Source: Vermamoeba vermiformis (Eukaryota > Tubulinea > Echinamoebida). Taken from it: a stretch of DNA of 64,000 bases. The position numbers and the translations under genes were made by a program. Below are positions 34,643 through 46,803 of this stretch, piece by piece (the first letter of the stretch is position 1; every line of letters begins with the position of its first letter). The notes under the pieces were generated by a model. That model was not told where the DNA came from. It made no database searches and saw nothing but the letters and a program-made list of their open reading frames with translations. The DNA lies in assembly GCA_045837725.1 (NCBI GenBank), contig JBEWZL010000109.1, forward strand, positions 310,001 through 374,000, given 5' to 3'.

Positions 34643-37600
34643 ATGGCGACGGGTAATTTAACAGTCGAGGATGCATTTTTCACCAATATGATGCTGCTGG
34701 GGTTCGATCCGGTAGCCAACGAACAAAAACACAACATCTCGTTCAATGGCGAAATGTTTCAAATGCCGAACGTGAAAGGAATGGAAGTAGTATTTCATTT
34801 TCTATTTTTGAAGATATTTCCTGACAAGGCTAAAGAGGTAATAAAAATATAAGATCAAAAAATCAAAAAAATTGTGTAATTAATTTATTTCTTATGCTAG
34901 GCACTTAAAACTATTTGGCCCATCACTGATAAAAAACAAGCGCGTGAATTTAAAGCATTAGCGCACGGATTTTTGGTGCAATTAGAAAAGGAAGGCAAAC
35001 TCCCACCAAACACCGTTCGTCTTTCTCATTTACATACTTGCAGCGGTGATCGGTACGATATTAATATGAACATACTTATATTTACGTTGTTAAATCATTT
35101 TTGGCTCAATTTTCGCTAATTTTATTGCAGTTTTTGTCACATGGTCTGGCATTTATCAAATCACGCCTTGCGATGTGTATTGGAGCGAGAATATCCTGAA
35201 TATGTCGAACAATTGCCTGCAGTATTAGTTTGCAATGAAAACCTTTCAGCACAACAGCTGCCTAATCGGATCAAGGCATTGAAGGTAAACATTTTTCGGA
35301 ACTAGAGTGCATGAAACATGTTCTAATAGCATATTTACAGTTACATATCGCTAGACAAGCGAAATTATTCCTCGAAAAAGCACAACAATCACTTCGAGCG
35401 CAAAACCAATGGCAGTACGCGATCAAGGATCTTGAAAATGAATATTGCGAGGTCAAAGAGAAATCAGTACGTCATAATGTTAAATAACACGTTAAGGACT
35501 ATATTTTAATTAATATTTTTAGTCCCAACTCGAGCAACAACGAAAGGAATTTAATTCGACGGTGGATCAACAAATTTTTTCAGAAGAGGCTTTTGCAGAA
35601 CGTGAAAAGAAAGTCCAACAAATTCGCAGTGCATGGAAGTATATTCAAGATCATTATGAAGCGAATGGCAAGAACAGAGGTAAGAAGTTTTTTCGATCCC
35701 ATCCAAATCCGGATAAAATATCTCGTTCAATTTCGCATATAAGCACCCTATTCGACGTGCATTGCCATCCCACATTTTTTTACAATCAGTTTTGACACGC
35801 TGGTTAAAACCTGCGAAATATGTCAGAATGGATTTGAGGATGCACCGGATTTGAGATACATCGCTATTTGTCCGAGAGGTTAAGGAGATAATCTTAAGCA
35901 TTATTGTGTTTTACACGCATGGGTTCAATTCCCATAATAGCTAACAACTATTATATTCTCAAGTCTGCTATCATCCTATTTTTTTTTTTGCTCGTGCCAC
36001 ATCCACCTTACTAAAGATTATTTTTTGTTCAGATATGGTTGAAAATATTATGAACAATAAGGCCAATGCCTATAGACTCGACGCTAAGGAGCTTCAAGTT
36101 GATTTGTCGGAGCTGATCGTCAACAAAACGCTCGCAGATAACCAGCCGATTAAAGATCCGATTGTGGATGGTAATTTGGATGCTACTAATTTCTGCGAAT
36201 TATGGAACAGAACGAATAAGAAACTGCAACAAAAGCTTCAAGTTTTGAACGCATCCCGTAAAGAAGACAAAGAGAATTACAATCCTCAACGTACTTCCTT
36301 TGGTTCTCGCGAGATTATGTTCGCTACAGTCAAGAACTTGTCTACTCAACACGCTAGTCACGCTGCGAATATCAACGCGTTGAATTCTCGACTCAGATCC
36401 GTTCTGCTCGAAGCTCAAGCCAACATTCGCGAGCTTAGATCGCAGATTGAAGCTGATACAAACCCCTCTGATGAATCTGCTATGCAAGTGGCACATCAGG
36501 ACCTCACTGTAATGACTCCCAGAAAAAGGTACAATTTCGCGTACTGGATTCAGATCCGGTTTGAGTTTGACCCAAAACAAATACTAACAATTGTTTATTA
36601 TAGCCATAAATCGCGCTTAGATTTGGTGCCTCCCACGCCTCGTCCTAAGCTTTCTGGTGTTGCTTCTCCTTTGACTTTGTCTCCGAACCCAGATGCGAAC
36701 TTGTATTTGGTATGTACTTAATATTCTATTCATGTCCTTTCAGTGTGATTAACAATACGTCGTATTGCAGTTCAGAGAGATGTCCAGAATACAATTCACA
36801 TCAGGTAAGAACTACATCCGTTCATCGCTAACTTTTCGGCTCTAATCATTCTATTTATTTAACAGATTTCGATGAAGAAGCTATTACTCGCGAAATTTCA
36901 GAGTCAGTAATTAATACTGTCAAGAATAGCTTGCGACCTGCCCAGATCAAGCCAGTACAAAACTGTAAGTTCAAGATCTGACCGTAGAAATACATCTCAA
37001 CAAGCGTTAATAACATTATATTATAGCTACACCAGTTGCTAATAAACCTGCCACCCCTACGGCTGAAGCTCCTTCAGTAGATCCACCAGCCAAAAAAGCT
37101 GCCGTTAAAGCGAGCACGAAGAAAGCAGCGGCAAAATCGAACAGATCTGACGTTGTTAAGGTACGTCATAGTACTCTATCGTACATAGGTGCCAGCTATA
37201 TTAATAATTGAATATATCTAGCCTTGGCAAAAGAAATCTAAGGAGTTTGGATTAAGTCCAATAGCGGTCAAAGCAGTCAAAATTGAAAGTGTCAATGACG
37301 CGACTAAAATTAGCACTCCTGAGCCCAAGACTATCAACAACACTATTAAGATCAACTTGAATAAGAACTCAAGCAAGAAGACCATTAATAACGTACAACA
37401 TACTCCGAGCCCGATGCGATCTATTGCGGATCAAGTACGAAAATTTTTCAATTACCAAATATGGAAACTAACACTTGATATCTTTAGATCGCGCAACAGA
37501 TGATCTCAGGCCAGATGTCGCCTATTAATAGCAGCTCGTCAGTCCTTGATTCAGTCATCAAAGTGCCGTCACTGAACAACAGCTCAATGGGCCACTATGA

Positions 37601-38391
37601 CGACATTAGTGACGATACTAATAAGGCAATGAACATCAATCTCGACGACGACTCAGATCTGAATGATTTGATGAGCCGTGTTGAACGCGTTGGACGTGAG
37701 GACGATGAGCCGAGTGACGATGTTGAGCACCATGAGGCTGAGCTTGTAGACAATGAAGAGCAGTTCGAGCACGAGGCAGAAGATGTAGACAGCAATCACG
37801 ACGACAAGTCACATGTCGTGAGTGATGAGAACAATGACACGACTGACACGAGTGCGAGTGACATGACTGGTGTCTCGGCTCACACATTCGATTCAGCGGC
37901 CACAATCAAACTTGATAGTGATGCAGAGCTGCCTGTCATTCGTCCTGAAGATGTCACGGCGTTGGCTGAGGGCGAGCAGTTCACTGAACAGAGCGGCAAT
38001 TTCACTGAAGAACCAAGTTCCGTTCATGAACCAGCGAAAGGCGAGGAGTTCGCATGGAATTTGGACGCTTCCTCTGACAACCTGTTAGGTAAGAATTTGT
38101 ACAAAAAATATGGGCATCGGTCTCATACTAATGACTAACATAATAGATTTATCAACTTCATCCTTATTGAAGCAAGTCAAGTCCAACTCAGTGGATCTAG
38201 ATCTGTCACAAATCGACAACAGTGAAGTGTTGAATTTGAGTCAGTTCAACATCCAAGCTGAGTTCCTTGGTGGCGATGATGAAGTGGATGCTCGAGGAGG
38301 CTTCGATCACTTGGAGCTACTCAACACTTCGCTGCCTTCAGATCCCGCTAGTCCACCAATGAAATCGATCGTTAAGAAACTCGAATTTTAA
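34643..38391 (+). CDS. HAUS6: HAUS augmin-like complex subunit 6
   Basis: Augmin recruits gamma-tubulin to spindle microtubules for branching nucleation; HAUS6 (Dgt6) supplies the N-terminal head and the gamma-tubulin link. Thirteen exons (34643-34837, 34901-35052, 35131-35284, 35341-35466, 35523-35679, 36033-36528, 36604-36709, 36771-36804, 36866-36964, 37027-37160, 37222-37434, 37488-38088, 38147-38391) join to 903 residues. The N-terminal domain has the family signature: MMLLGFDP, KGMEVVFHFLFLKIFPDKA, then ALKTIWPITDKKQAREFK and a CHMVWHLSNHAL block. Coiled coils follow (to about residue 430), then a disordered acidic tail. The fifth intron (35680-36032) is the longest in the gene and contains a tRNA. 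Confidence 0.85.
35862..35943 (+). tRNA. tRNA-Leu (anticodon TAA) inside a HAUS6 intron
   Basis: An 82-nt class II cloverleaf lies in the HAUS6 intron 35680-36032, same strand. Acceptor CGCTATT pairs with AATAGCT except for a C-T mismatch at the first position. The D arm starts TCCGAGAGGTTAAGGA (stem TCC/GGA). Anticodon stem ATAAT/ATTAT is perfect, with loop CTTAAGC giving anticodon TAA. The long variable arm has stem GTGT/ACAC. The T arm ATGGG TTCAATT CCCAT is perfect, and the internal B box GGTTCAATTCC fits the Pol III consensus. CCA is not encoded. Overall it resembles a nuclear rather than bacterial tRNA-Leu(TAA). The mismatch at the end of the acceptor and the T in place of G10 (compensated by A25) leave some doubt that it is functional. 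Confidence 0.75.
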
Positions 38392-38630
38392 ATTTTTAAC
38401 CACCACGGCAGTATACTTTTTGTACAGTAATATACTTGTTCCTTAATTGGCAACAACGTGTAAAATAAACCTTCAAAAACAACTATGGAATTAATTAATT
38501 AATTTTTACTTTTTAAAATGAAATTCAAATTATTGTAGCTCGCTATGTACATAATAAACTACAATAACTCGTTAAATAATAAAATGAAATTGGTTTTCGC
38601 CAAGCCTATTCTCTAACGAACATAAGCAGC

Positions 38631-39856
38631 TTATTCGCGCTTGAACTTGTTGAGGGGCAACTTGGCCAAGATAGGACCAGCCTTCTCCTTGACAGCGCCC
38701 ACAACCTTGCCGACAAAGGCGTCAATCGTGTCTTTCTTCTCGCTGTACAAACGGGGCCACACGAACAAGACCAAGAAGCCGAGGAACAACAACGACGCGG
38801 GTTGGAACCACTTGCCCAACAACGAAGTCACGAACAAGACGGTGGTGGCCTAGCATAACTATTGTTAATAGAGCTCGGGCTAGTGTAGATTTCATCTCAG
38901 TGACGTGGCTTGGCACGTGCTGGACGTGTCAAAAGTGCATCAAAGAGGTCACTTTGACACGACGACTTACAATCACGGTGAGAACAATGTCAGCGGAGAA
39001 GAACACGGTGATCAAGAGCTCCTTGACGGCCTCCCAGATCTCAACAATAGCGCGCACGTGGGCCTCAACCAGGGCTTGAGTGGCTGCGGGATCGGGCTTT
39101 TGCAAACGGTCCCTAAAATAATTCAAGAATGAGAGTTAGATCGATAATATGAATATAAACAATAATATTAGTAATAACAAGGCGTATTTATAATATTATT
39201 GGCGCTTAAAGACTAAAATGGAAGAATTGTCTACGTCACATCCGCATTAATTAAAAAACATCGCTAAAAAAATTGCAAAAATTCGTAAACAATAAGGAAT
39301 GCGATAATAATACTCTATAATCATTATAAACATCGTTTAGCACGTACTTGAACGGATTTTCGTTGCCGCGCATAGTTTGCATTTTGAGGTAAACAAAGCT
39401 GACAGTCAATACGGTCAGAGCCATGTAAGAGGTCAAAGTGAGCACGCTGTAGTCTCCAACGATGACCAAGAAGAAGAAGAAGCAGCCAATGGCGAAGATA
39501 AGGCCGCTCTTGACGAGATCCTGCCACATGAAGACGGATGCAACTTTGAAGAGAAAAATGTTAGAAAATTAAGAATGGCATTGGGGAGGTTGGTGATAAT
39601 AGAAGGTATATATAGAATATTTTAGGATAATTTTTGAGGATAATTCACAGTTTTTTTGTCAAATTTCTGGGTCATTTAAATTTACCTGGCTCATAAAGCG
39701 GATGTGCTTTAACTGCAGCGATAATACGGTGCAAAACACCTTGGGCTTGTTGTTCGGTTTGTTGTGCTATATTTAATGAGATTAGTAATCAACTTTGAAT
39801 TAGCGCAGATGGAAATCCAACGCGAGTCTTTGCAAGATCTTACCTTGATCGCTCAT
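38631..39856 (-). CDS. Reticulon-family ER membrane-shaping protein
   Basis: Reticulons bend ER membranes through two long hydrophobic hairpins. Exons on the minus strand: 39856-39844 (only 13 nt, MSDQ), 39766-39686, 39543-39348, 39112-38971, 38849-38631, giving 216 residues. The reticulon homology domain begins at VFMWQDLVKSGLIFAIGCFF, close to the usual VxDLLYWRDxxxSG start. It contains two long hydrophobic hairpins, one at GDYSVLTLTSYMALTVLT and one at ATTVLFVTSLLGKWF with SLLFLGFLVLFVWPRLY, separated by a hydrophilic loop of about 60 residues. The C-terminus is basic (KLPLNKFKRE). Divergent from the WD40 gene. Confidence 0.85.
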
Positions 39857-40260
39857 TTTCGAGTTCAAATAGCTGCCTAACAATACAATACGAGTGTTTG
39901 TTACGAATAGTGACGTGTGAAGAATAGTTCAAATAAAGAAACAGAAAAAAAATGATGAATAAATGTTATAAATTGGAATTTCAGTTAAATCAATGCGAAA
40001 CGAGATTAAATACGTGGCAATCTTATAACGTCCCTTAATATAATCCACTGTATATTCTATTGCCCTGGCTCGCCATTTTTAGTCTTATTTTACGCTTCCG
40101 CAGATCTTGATCTTCCTTGTTCGCTTTTTATTGAGCTTAAAAAGAGAAAAGATGGGATCCCTTGCCTTGATAGGGCTACTTTTTATTATATTACCTTGTC
40201 GATTCGAAAAAATATTGAGTTTGCGGAGCAGTCCGAATCATTTTTTGTAACACAGTTGAA
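39857..40260. promoter_or_regulatory. Divergent promoter region (reticulon / WD40)
   Basis: 404 bp between two divergent start codons. AT-rich, no other gene seen. Confidence 0.45.
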
Positions 40261-42166
40261 ATGGACGACCTCAAATGCAGTAACTGGCGCATCGAACATT
40301 ACAAATCAGTGCCTTATGAACAACCATTTGCAGCACCAGTAACGACATTTGTCTATAAGCCAGGAAAAGAATCAAATCTAATTGTCGGATTGGAAAATGG
40401 TTCTTTATTGCTCTTCGATTTATCGCGAGAGAAACCTGGTAAATATTGTATTCATAGAGTATAGTCTATATTATAATCAACGTGAATACGCAAATAACTC
40501 GTGCGATCCTTGAAAATCATTTTGGACAAGTTCGTTAATCCGTTTTTAATTTTCCAATAGGGTTTAATTTGAAACAAACGATATCTGATCATAAGGTAAG
40601 TCATATTTATCATACTTCTAATTAGTAAAAATTAATTTGAAAATTTTGAAGGCCGCTGTAACCGCGATCCAGTTCACCGAAAAATATCTCATTACAGGCG
40701 ATGAAAAAGCAAACATTAGGTGCGTGATTATATGGGCATAGTATTAATCTATCATATCAATATTAACTTATTTTAATTAGGATATATGATTTGGAAAACA
40801 AGAAATTAGCGTACAGTTTTCAAGAAGAACATTCAATCGAAAGTTTAGAAACAGATGGCAAAATATTAATTAGTGGTACGTATATATGATAATATTATAG
40901 TAATTTTGGTATTCAAGATCATTGATTTAATTAATTTTTGTTCGAGATCCGGATCTGATCTAAAAAAATTTTTTAATAGGCGATTCAAACAATGGAAAAA
41001 TTAAATTATGGAATATGGACGGATATAGTAGCTTAAATACTATTAATATTCCGTCATGCAAGCGGATCTTGACAAAAATGAACAAAGAAGCCACGGTGCT
41101 TTTAGTAGCCTATCCAAATGGCTTAATAGAAGTCTGGGACCTTAAAAATAGTTGCAAAATTACATCTGCAAATATTACAAATGATAACAACACGTTAGAT
41201 ATTAACAAATTGACTATTATTGTAAGTACTATCGAAAATCAATTAGCTTTTTCAGTGAAACTAATTTTAGGTTACTTTCATTGCCACCATTACTATATAT
41301 GGAAATATATTAGTATAGTGTCATATAGAGCCCTAATTATTGTTTTTTAGGACGATGCAAATGACCGGATCCAATTTAACGTTTTAAGTTTTGATGGCTT
41401 AATTACTGAATGGCGATTCGAAAACAACGAATTAAAGCTGCAAAAATCACATAATAATCTACCAGCATCACAGTATATATGGGTCCATAATAAGCAACGA
41501 ATAGCCTATTGTAGCGATAATTTTGGCAATATTTCAGCGTACGATCTAGAAAGTTACGAGAAGTTATATGATTTGAAGCCCAAATTGAACGAACCAATCG
41601 TGCATATGGAAGGCGATGATAATTATATAATTAGCATTAGTAGCAGCAATCAGTTGATGATTTTTGATTTTTTAAATGTTGAAATGTTGTTCCCGTTAGA
41701 ACGACAATTACTTGTAGAATTACGAGAAAGAGAGCTGAATGAAAGAATAAGAGCGAGGAAAAATAAGGAAGATATTAATATGAATGAAAGAACAATACAA
41801 CGAGTTGAAACGGATCAGATTCGGCGGCAAGATCTGATCAACCGAAAGACAAGAACAAATGCAGAACAAAATAACAATACTAATAGAAGCGAGGTTATTA
41901 TACATAATAATACGCGACAAGATGAACCAACAGATAAACGGCCAAAATCACGGCTAAAACCAGAAGAAAACGGATCCACCGAAAACTCAACACAAAAAGT
42001 AAGTTGTAAATAACCTAATTATAGTACTATATTAATTACTATGTTATAGGACCCGAGTACAGACGATGACACGACAGGCCTAATTCCTACGATATTATCT
42101 ATTGGATTTTTAGTCCTCGGATTTGCCTCGTTTGTAGCGCTCAAATTTGTAATAAAAGAGCAATGA
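40261..42166 (+). CDS. WD40-repeat protein with C-terminal membrane anchor
   Basis: Seven exons (40261-40438, 40561-40595, 40652-40719, 40781-40875, 40980-41221, 41351-41998, 42050-42166) give 460 residues. The first 350 residues form a beta-propeller of degenerate WD40 repeats: NLIVGLENGSLLLFDLS, YLITGDEKANIRIYDLE, NGKIKLWNMDGYSSL and GLIEVWDLKN are recognisable blades. A charged coiled-coil segment (LRERELNERIRARKNKED) and an Asn/Lys-rich linker follow. The C-terminus is one hydrophobic segment (TILSIGFLVLGFASFVAL) plus a short KFVIKEQ tail, so it is a tail-anchored protein facing the cytosol. Which membrane and partner are unknown. Confidence 0.78.
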
Positions 42167-42367
42167 GAACGCACAATTAAGACTAGGCGCGTGTTGTATA
42201 TGATATATAGTGACCTTTTTACATTCTACAGATACAGTTACAATGGTGGTAGTTAAATCTAACCTTTTTCTATTAACAAAATAAATTTTTTTCTTTTTCG
42301 ACTGGATCTCGATCCAATAATTTTTTTTCTTCGAATAAATAATTGCTTGGGTTCGTATTATTTCCGA

Positions 42368-44360
42368 TTAATGCTTGTGTTGGCTACGTTTCGTATTGAC
42401 GTAATCGGAAATGTGCGTGCCGTACTGTTCGCCCACCCACGGCGCCAAATAGTCCGTGCCCGTGATTGTTCCGCGACATTTGCTGCTGCCGCACGAACAA
42501 TTGAACGCGCTCATGTTGTCCACGCAAAACGTCGCGTACTCCATCGTGATCTGTTCGTCTTTTTTGATATCCCGCTTCGCGACCACATCCAGGCCGACGA
42601 GCCACGCGTTCGGGTCGCAGCTGTGATTGATCGGACGCCATTCAAGGGGATTGTTGCTCCATATGCCCCACACCTCGTCTGTGTAGGGATAGGCGTACGA
42701 GCCAAACCACGACTTCTTTTGCGCGTCCCACTGCTTGTCACTAAATAAGGCCAAATTAGTGTTAATAATAGCGCTAGTGGTATATTTAAATGGTGCTATA
42801 ATAGAATTATAATAACGATAGTTAAGGATATTAGGGATCTTGATTTGAAAAAATTTTCGGGGTCAGATCCAAAACATTTTCTCCAATAATTGAATCGTTA
42901 CATAGTAATGTTAATAGTGATTATTACTAATATAGTGAATATACATTAATTCCCTAATTATTGGAGGTATTGAGCGGATCCGAATTTCAAAAATGAATTT
43001 TTTGCCACATTAGTATAAATACCGATAAATATCCATATTAACGCATTGCAATACTTACACATAGCTCTTGGTGACTATATAAGCACCGCGCTCTTCGTGT
43101 TTTTCAACGACTTCGCCTTCTTTAATGTCTCGTGCAGCGTACAAGCCATATCCGCTGGCTGGACTGTAATGAACTTTGGCCGTGGGCTGTCTCTTGCGGT
43201 GACGCGCAAAAGCACTATAAATATGATAATATATGAATATATGGGGTTAAAATATTAATTTAATTTCGAGTTTTCTTGATAAATAGACGTTATTCGGTTA
43301 ATAAAAAAAAATTGGATCGAGTTCTTAGGTTGTACAGCTCCAATAATTTTTATAATATTATTTAAATATACTATATCACTTACCAATTGAATATTTGCTC
43401 CATAAATCCGCGGTGGCCTTTCGGATCATTAATTAAAATGAAATCTGCTGAGCCCATCGTCTCTGGTGATTCCGTTGGATAGAATATGCCGCAATTAGGA
43501 TTAATTTCCAAGAAAAATACTTCGCCTTTCGTATTAACGCGCAAATCGCAACGGCCATAGCTGACACCATCCAGCGCCACAAAAATTTTCTTGCAGAGGT
43601 CCTTGATGCGGTTAGCTAGGTCTTCTTCGTCGCAAGGGACCCATCCAATCTTGCCGCAGTCCGCCCACTTCAAATCGAAGTGCTTGAAACCCGCATCTCC
43701 TTCCGAAAATACGCATTGAACTGGATTGTAAGCAATAGGATTGTTTGGATCCGCTGCATTCTCTGCGACCAAGCAAGTGTACTCTCGGCCGTCGATAAAC
43801 TCTTCGATAAGAGCACCGCCAAACTCGTCAATGAAGCGCCAAGCTTGAGTTTTGAGTTGCTCGGGATTTGTTACGCGCGAATCTTTTGTCATGCCAACTG
43901 AACTGTAGCCGTTGTAATGCTTCACTATCATAGGGAACTTCATAAATTTAACTGCGTCGTCGATATCTGCTTGGTTGTAAGCAAATTTGAAAGCAGGCGT
44001 ATTGACTCCATAATACAACGCCACCATCTTCATTGTTTCTTTGCTGGGCTCGTAAAAATTCAAATCCGCACCAGTATATGCACAATTAAATCGTTCTAAT
44101 GCTTCTAACACTTCTTTGCCGGCTCTGTCCTCGTCGAAAGCGCCATCGCACAGATTCACGTAAAGATCATAACCTTCTTTTGCCAAGTCGCGAATTTGCT
44201 GCACGGCCGTTGCTTTCTTTACGAACACTTTGGACCATGAATGCTCGGGCATATGAATTGAAGGGTCGCAATACAAATCGAAATCCTTGAACGGCGCGTT
44301 CGATCCTTCATAAGAACTTTGTAATGTGCAAATCTTCAATTTCTTGAAACTCGACGACAT
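42368..44360 (-). CDS. ATP-grasp (D-Ala-D-Ala ligase-like) protein fused to a SET domain
   Basis: Three exons on the minus strand (44360-43384, 43214-43059, 42740-42368) give 501 residues. Residues 1-325 are an ATP-grasp fold of the D-alanine-D-alanine ligase group: nucleotide-binding FPMIVKHYNGYSSVGMT, EEFIDGREYTCLV, and the metal-binding CDLRVNTKGEVFFLEINPNC. Residues about 345-500 are a SET methyltransferase domain: SGYGLYAARDIKEGEVV, the catalytic NHSCDPNAWLVG, an EQITMEYATF block, and a post-SET zinc motif CSCGSSKC. Exon 1 ends exactly where the ATP-grasp domain ends, which fits a fusion by exon joining. The organism need not make peptidoglycan; the substrate is unknown. Carboxylate-amine ligation plus lysine methylation is the inferred pair of activities. 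Confidence 0.88.
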
Positions 44361-44750
44361 TTTAGTGAGTATATATTATAACCACGCTACAGTTGTGGTG
44401 CGTCGTTGAGTTTTGCAATAAAAACTAACGCATAAAAAAATCACCTAAAATTTTCCGTTCATGAATTTTTTTGAATTTTTTATTGTGCTCAACGCGAGCT
44501 TCTAACCAAAATTTTCATTGAATTCCGTAGTATCAGGATATACAAATACAATTGCATATTAATGGGCTAAAAAAGTTTGAAGATACTATTGCAGGTTATT
44601 TTTAGCGCCTTATTGCCGTTTGACGGTAAAAAAGGTACAAATTTGATTTGATTAAGCTGCATTCAATTTATATATTATATTCATATCCTTTACAAGCAGA
44701 TCAAACTAATTTTTTGCTCGATCGAGAAAATCAAAACACAAATTTTCATT
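44361..44750. other. Intergenic spacer
   Basis: 390 bp between the 3' end of ERGIC3 and the start of the ATP-grasp-SET gene, both on the minus strand. AT-rich; nothing recognisable. Confidence 0.45.
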
Positions 44751-46803
44751 TTACTGTTTTTTCTTCGACATCTTCTTGAATGCCGTATTGAAGCATGAAT
44801 AAATTAAGCCCATTACGACCCAAACACCGCCGACCAAGGCAAAAGAACGAGTAACAAAGTGGCTGAAGTATCGTTGTTGTCGCGTCACTTTTGCCATAAT
44901 AGGCGAAAAGTCATAACGGAAATAAACACCTATAATATTATCATATTATTAATATTTCATAAAATAAATACTTTAAGTGAGTTTAAGCGAGATCTGGCCT
45001 CGCAGATTGAATTTTGTTTGACACGTGTCACTTGGATGTGACGTGGCTCGTGCAGTAAATGAACGAAATCTATCGTAGTAAATCAAAGTACGTACCAGGT
45101 AAGTGCCAGTGCTTGCCACCAGGTACAACGACGTCAGTGTGCGAAGTGACCGAGTACTGATTGGTGTCCACCACGAGACTGCCACTCTCGTACTCCGTGG
45201 GCACTACTGTCACGAAATGAGTCGTGCGGAGCAATCCTAACAGCGGAATATTAGCACTAGTATAGCTTAAAACTATGAAACCACGATCAATTTGACTAAG
45301 GCTCGACCCGGGTTCGCGTGATAAAATTTTTGCAAAGATTAAGAGTGATTGCGGACTTACCAGTCTTGTTCGACTTCCAGTTGTCGAGAGGATTTTCCAT
45401 GCCAGGATAGCTGTCACCAAATCGGAAGTAAATGATGGTGTGTTGCAGGTCAAACTGCATCAACTCTTCGGTAGTGAACGGCATGTGGTGCACGTGATGA
45501 CCGTGACCACCGTGACCCTTGTTCGGAGCTGCGTCCGAGAGCAATGTGCATGTTGCCTTTGACTTTTCGCACGTGCACTGTGCCCGTAATTTGACAGCCG
45601 ACATTGTTCGGATCTTTCTCACGTTGACACTACGAATGACACGTGTCAACAGCTGCTCATTATAGAAAGAGGACAGCAATGCAATGTACGTACCAAGTAG
45701 TGACCGCTAGCTTTGTTACGCGCATCATGTTCAGGGATATTTTTGTTGCGCCAGTACGTGACGACTTGTTCGCAGTTACAACACTCATCGCCCGTGTTGG
45801 TTTTGATGCTAAATATAGAACATTAGTAATTGAGTTGTTCCTCAATACTAAGAAATACTATTGACGTCTTGGGGCATATTGGGATGTCTAATACTAAGCC
45901 CGATGTGTCCATAAGAAGGTGTGTAAAGTACTTACTGAAGGATGCTCTTGACAGTGGCCCACACGCTCGACACGCACAACATGCAGTACTTCTCGCCGAG
46001 GATGTAGCCGCGCGAACTCAAGTCGTACTTTGTGATGTCTTTCGTGACCGCTAGTTGCGAGTCTGATGTCTCGTCTACAACGTCCACGTTCACGTCTAAA
46101 TAGAGATATTAATGTTAAGGCCTCCGATCACAACGATTATAAAGAATATTTAGCGTTAACGCTAAGCACGCATAATGTGCTTTTGATGCAACAGATCGTG
46201 TGCCGGATCTTTTATTAAATTTCAAAAATTATGAGATATGAACGCTAAGTCTAATGACTATAATAAAGGATATATGCATGACTTACCAGGGCATTTAACT
46301 TTAGGAAAAGAGATTGAGAATGCGATCGGCACCGTTGGTTTGCGAGATGTATCGACGTACAACGAGCCAGTTGTCTCCATTGTCGTATAATCAAAATATT
46401 CGCTCAACAAGAGGAATGTGATGAGAAAAGTAGCGAGGAATGTCACTGAAGAATTGAAGAGCTGTTAGTAAAATAGATCACGCTGAAAAGGTCCATTAAT
46501 TTATGATATTGATCTCCATAATATTTTTTTAGGCAATATTATACTTGATGAATAATTTTTTGAATGGTTTTTTGGCGTAATATGCGGCGTTAGATATTTA
46601 TAAATTTTGAATAATTAAAACTGCCATCTGTCTCAAAAATGAATTCTAAACTAATTAATTATAGAAAATAGCATTTATATTATTTACATACCAATGCCTC
46701 CATATGAAGAACGAACTTGAATTTCAGATTCGGTTTTGGGATAAAAATCGAACCTTCGCGCAGCAGCCAAGTATGGCCTAATCTTCTCTAATGCATTATT
46801 CAT
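44751..46803 (-). CDS. ERGIC3: ERGIC3/Erv46 ER-Golgi cargo receptor; one surplus base in exon 5
   Basis: Erv46 pairs with Erv41 in COPI/COPII vesicles to retrieve ER proteins. Exons: 46803-46692, 46445-46287, 46095-45936, 45808-45694, 45629-45361, 45236-45096, 44929-44751. Family segments are all present: LEKIRPYLAAARRFDFYPKT at the start, TM1 (FLATFLITFLLLSEYFDY), CCNCEQV, CQREKDPNNVGCQITGTVHV, FRFGDSYPGMENPLDNW, VVPTEYESGSL with TNQYSVTSH, and YFRYDFSPIMAKV before TM2 and a KKKQ tail. Exon lengths sum to 1135 nt, one over a multiple of three. The surplus base lies at the GGG run 45516-45518: homology runs in one frame up to RSSEQG and continues one frame later at HGGHGHHVHH. Confidence 0.88.

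Noticed and set aside
35862-35943. Mitochondrial DNA insert as source of the HAUS6-intron tRNA
   Set aside because: The D arm, long variable arm and B box follow the nuclear tRNA-Leu pattern, and no other organelle-like sequence flanks it.
42347-42748. ORF of 133 codons on the plus strand, Arg/Ala-rich
   Set aside because: It is the antisense of the SET exon, whose minus-strand reading has clear catalytic motifs.
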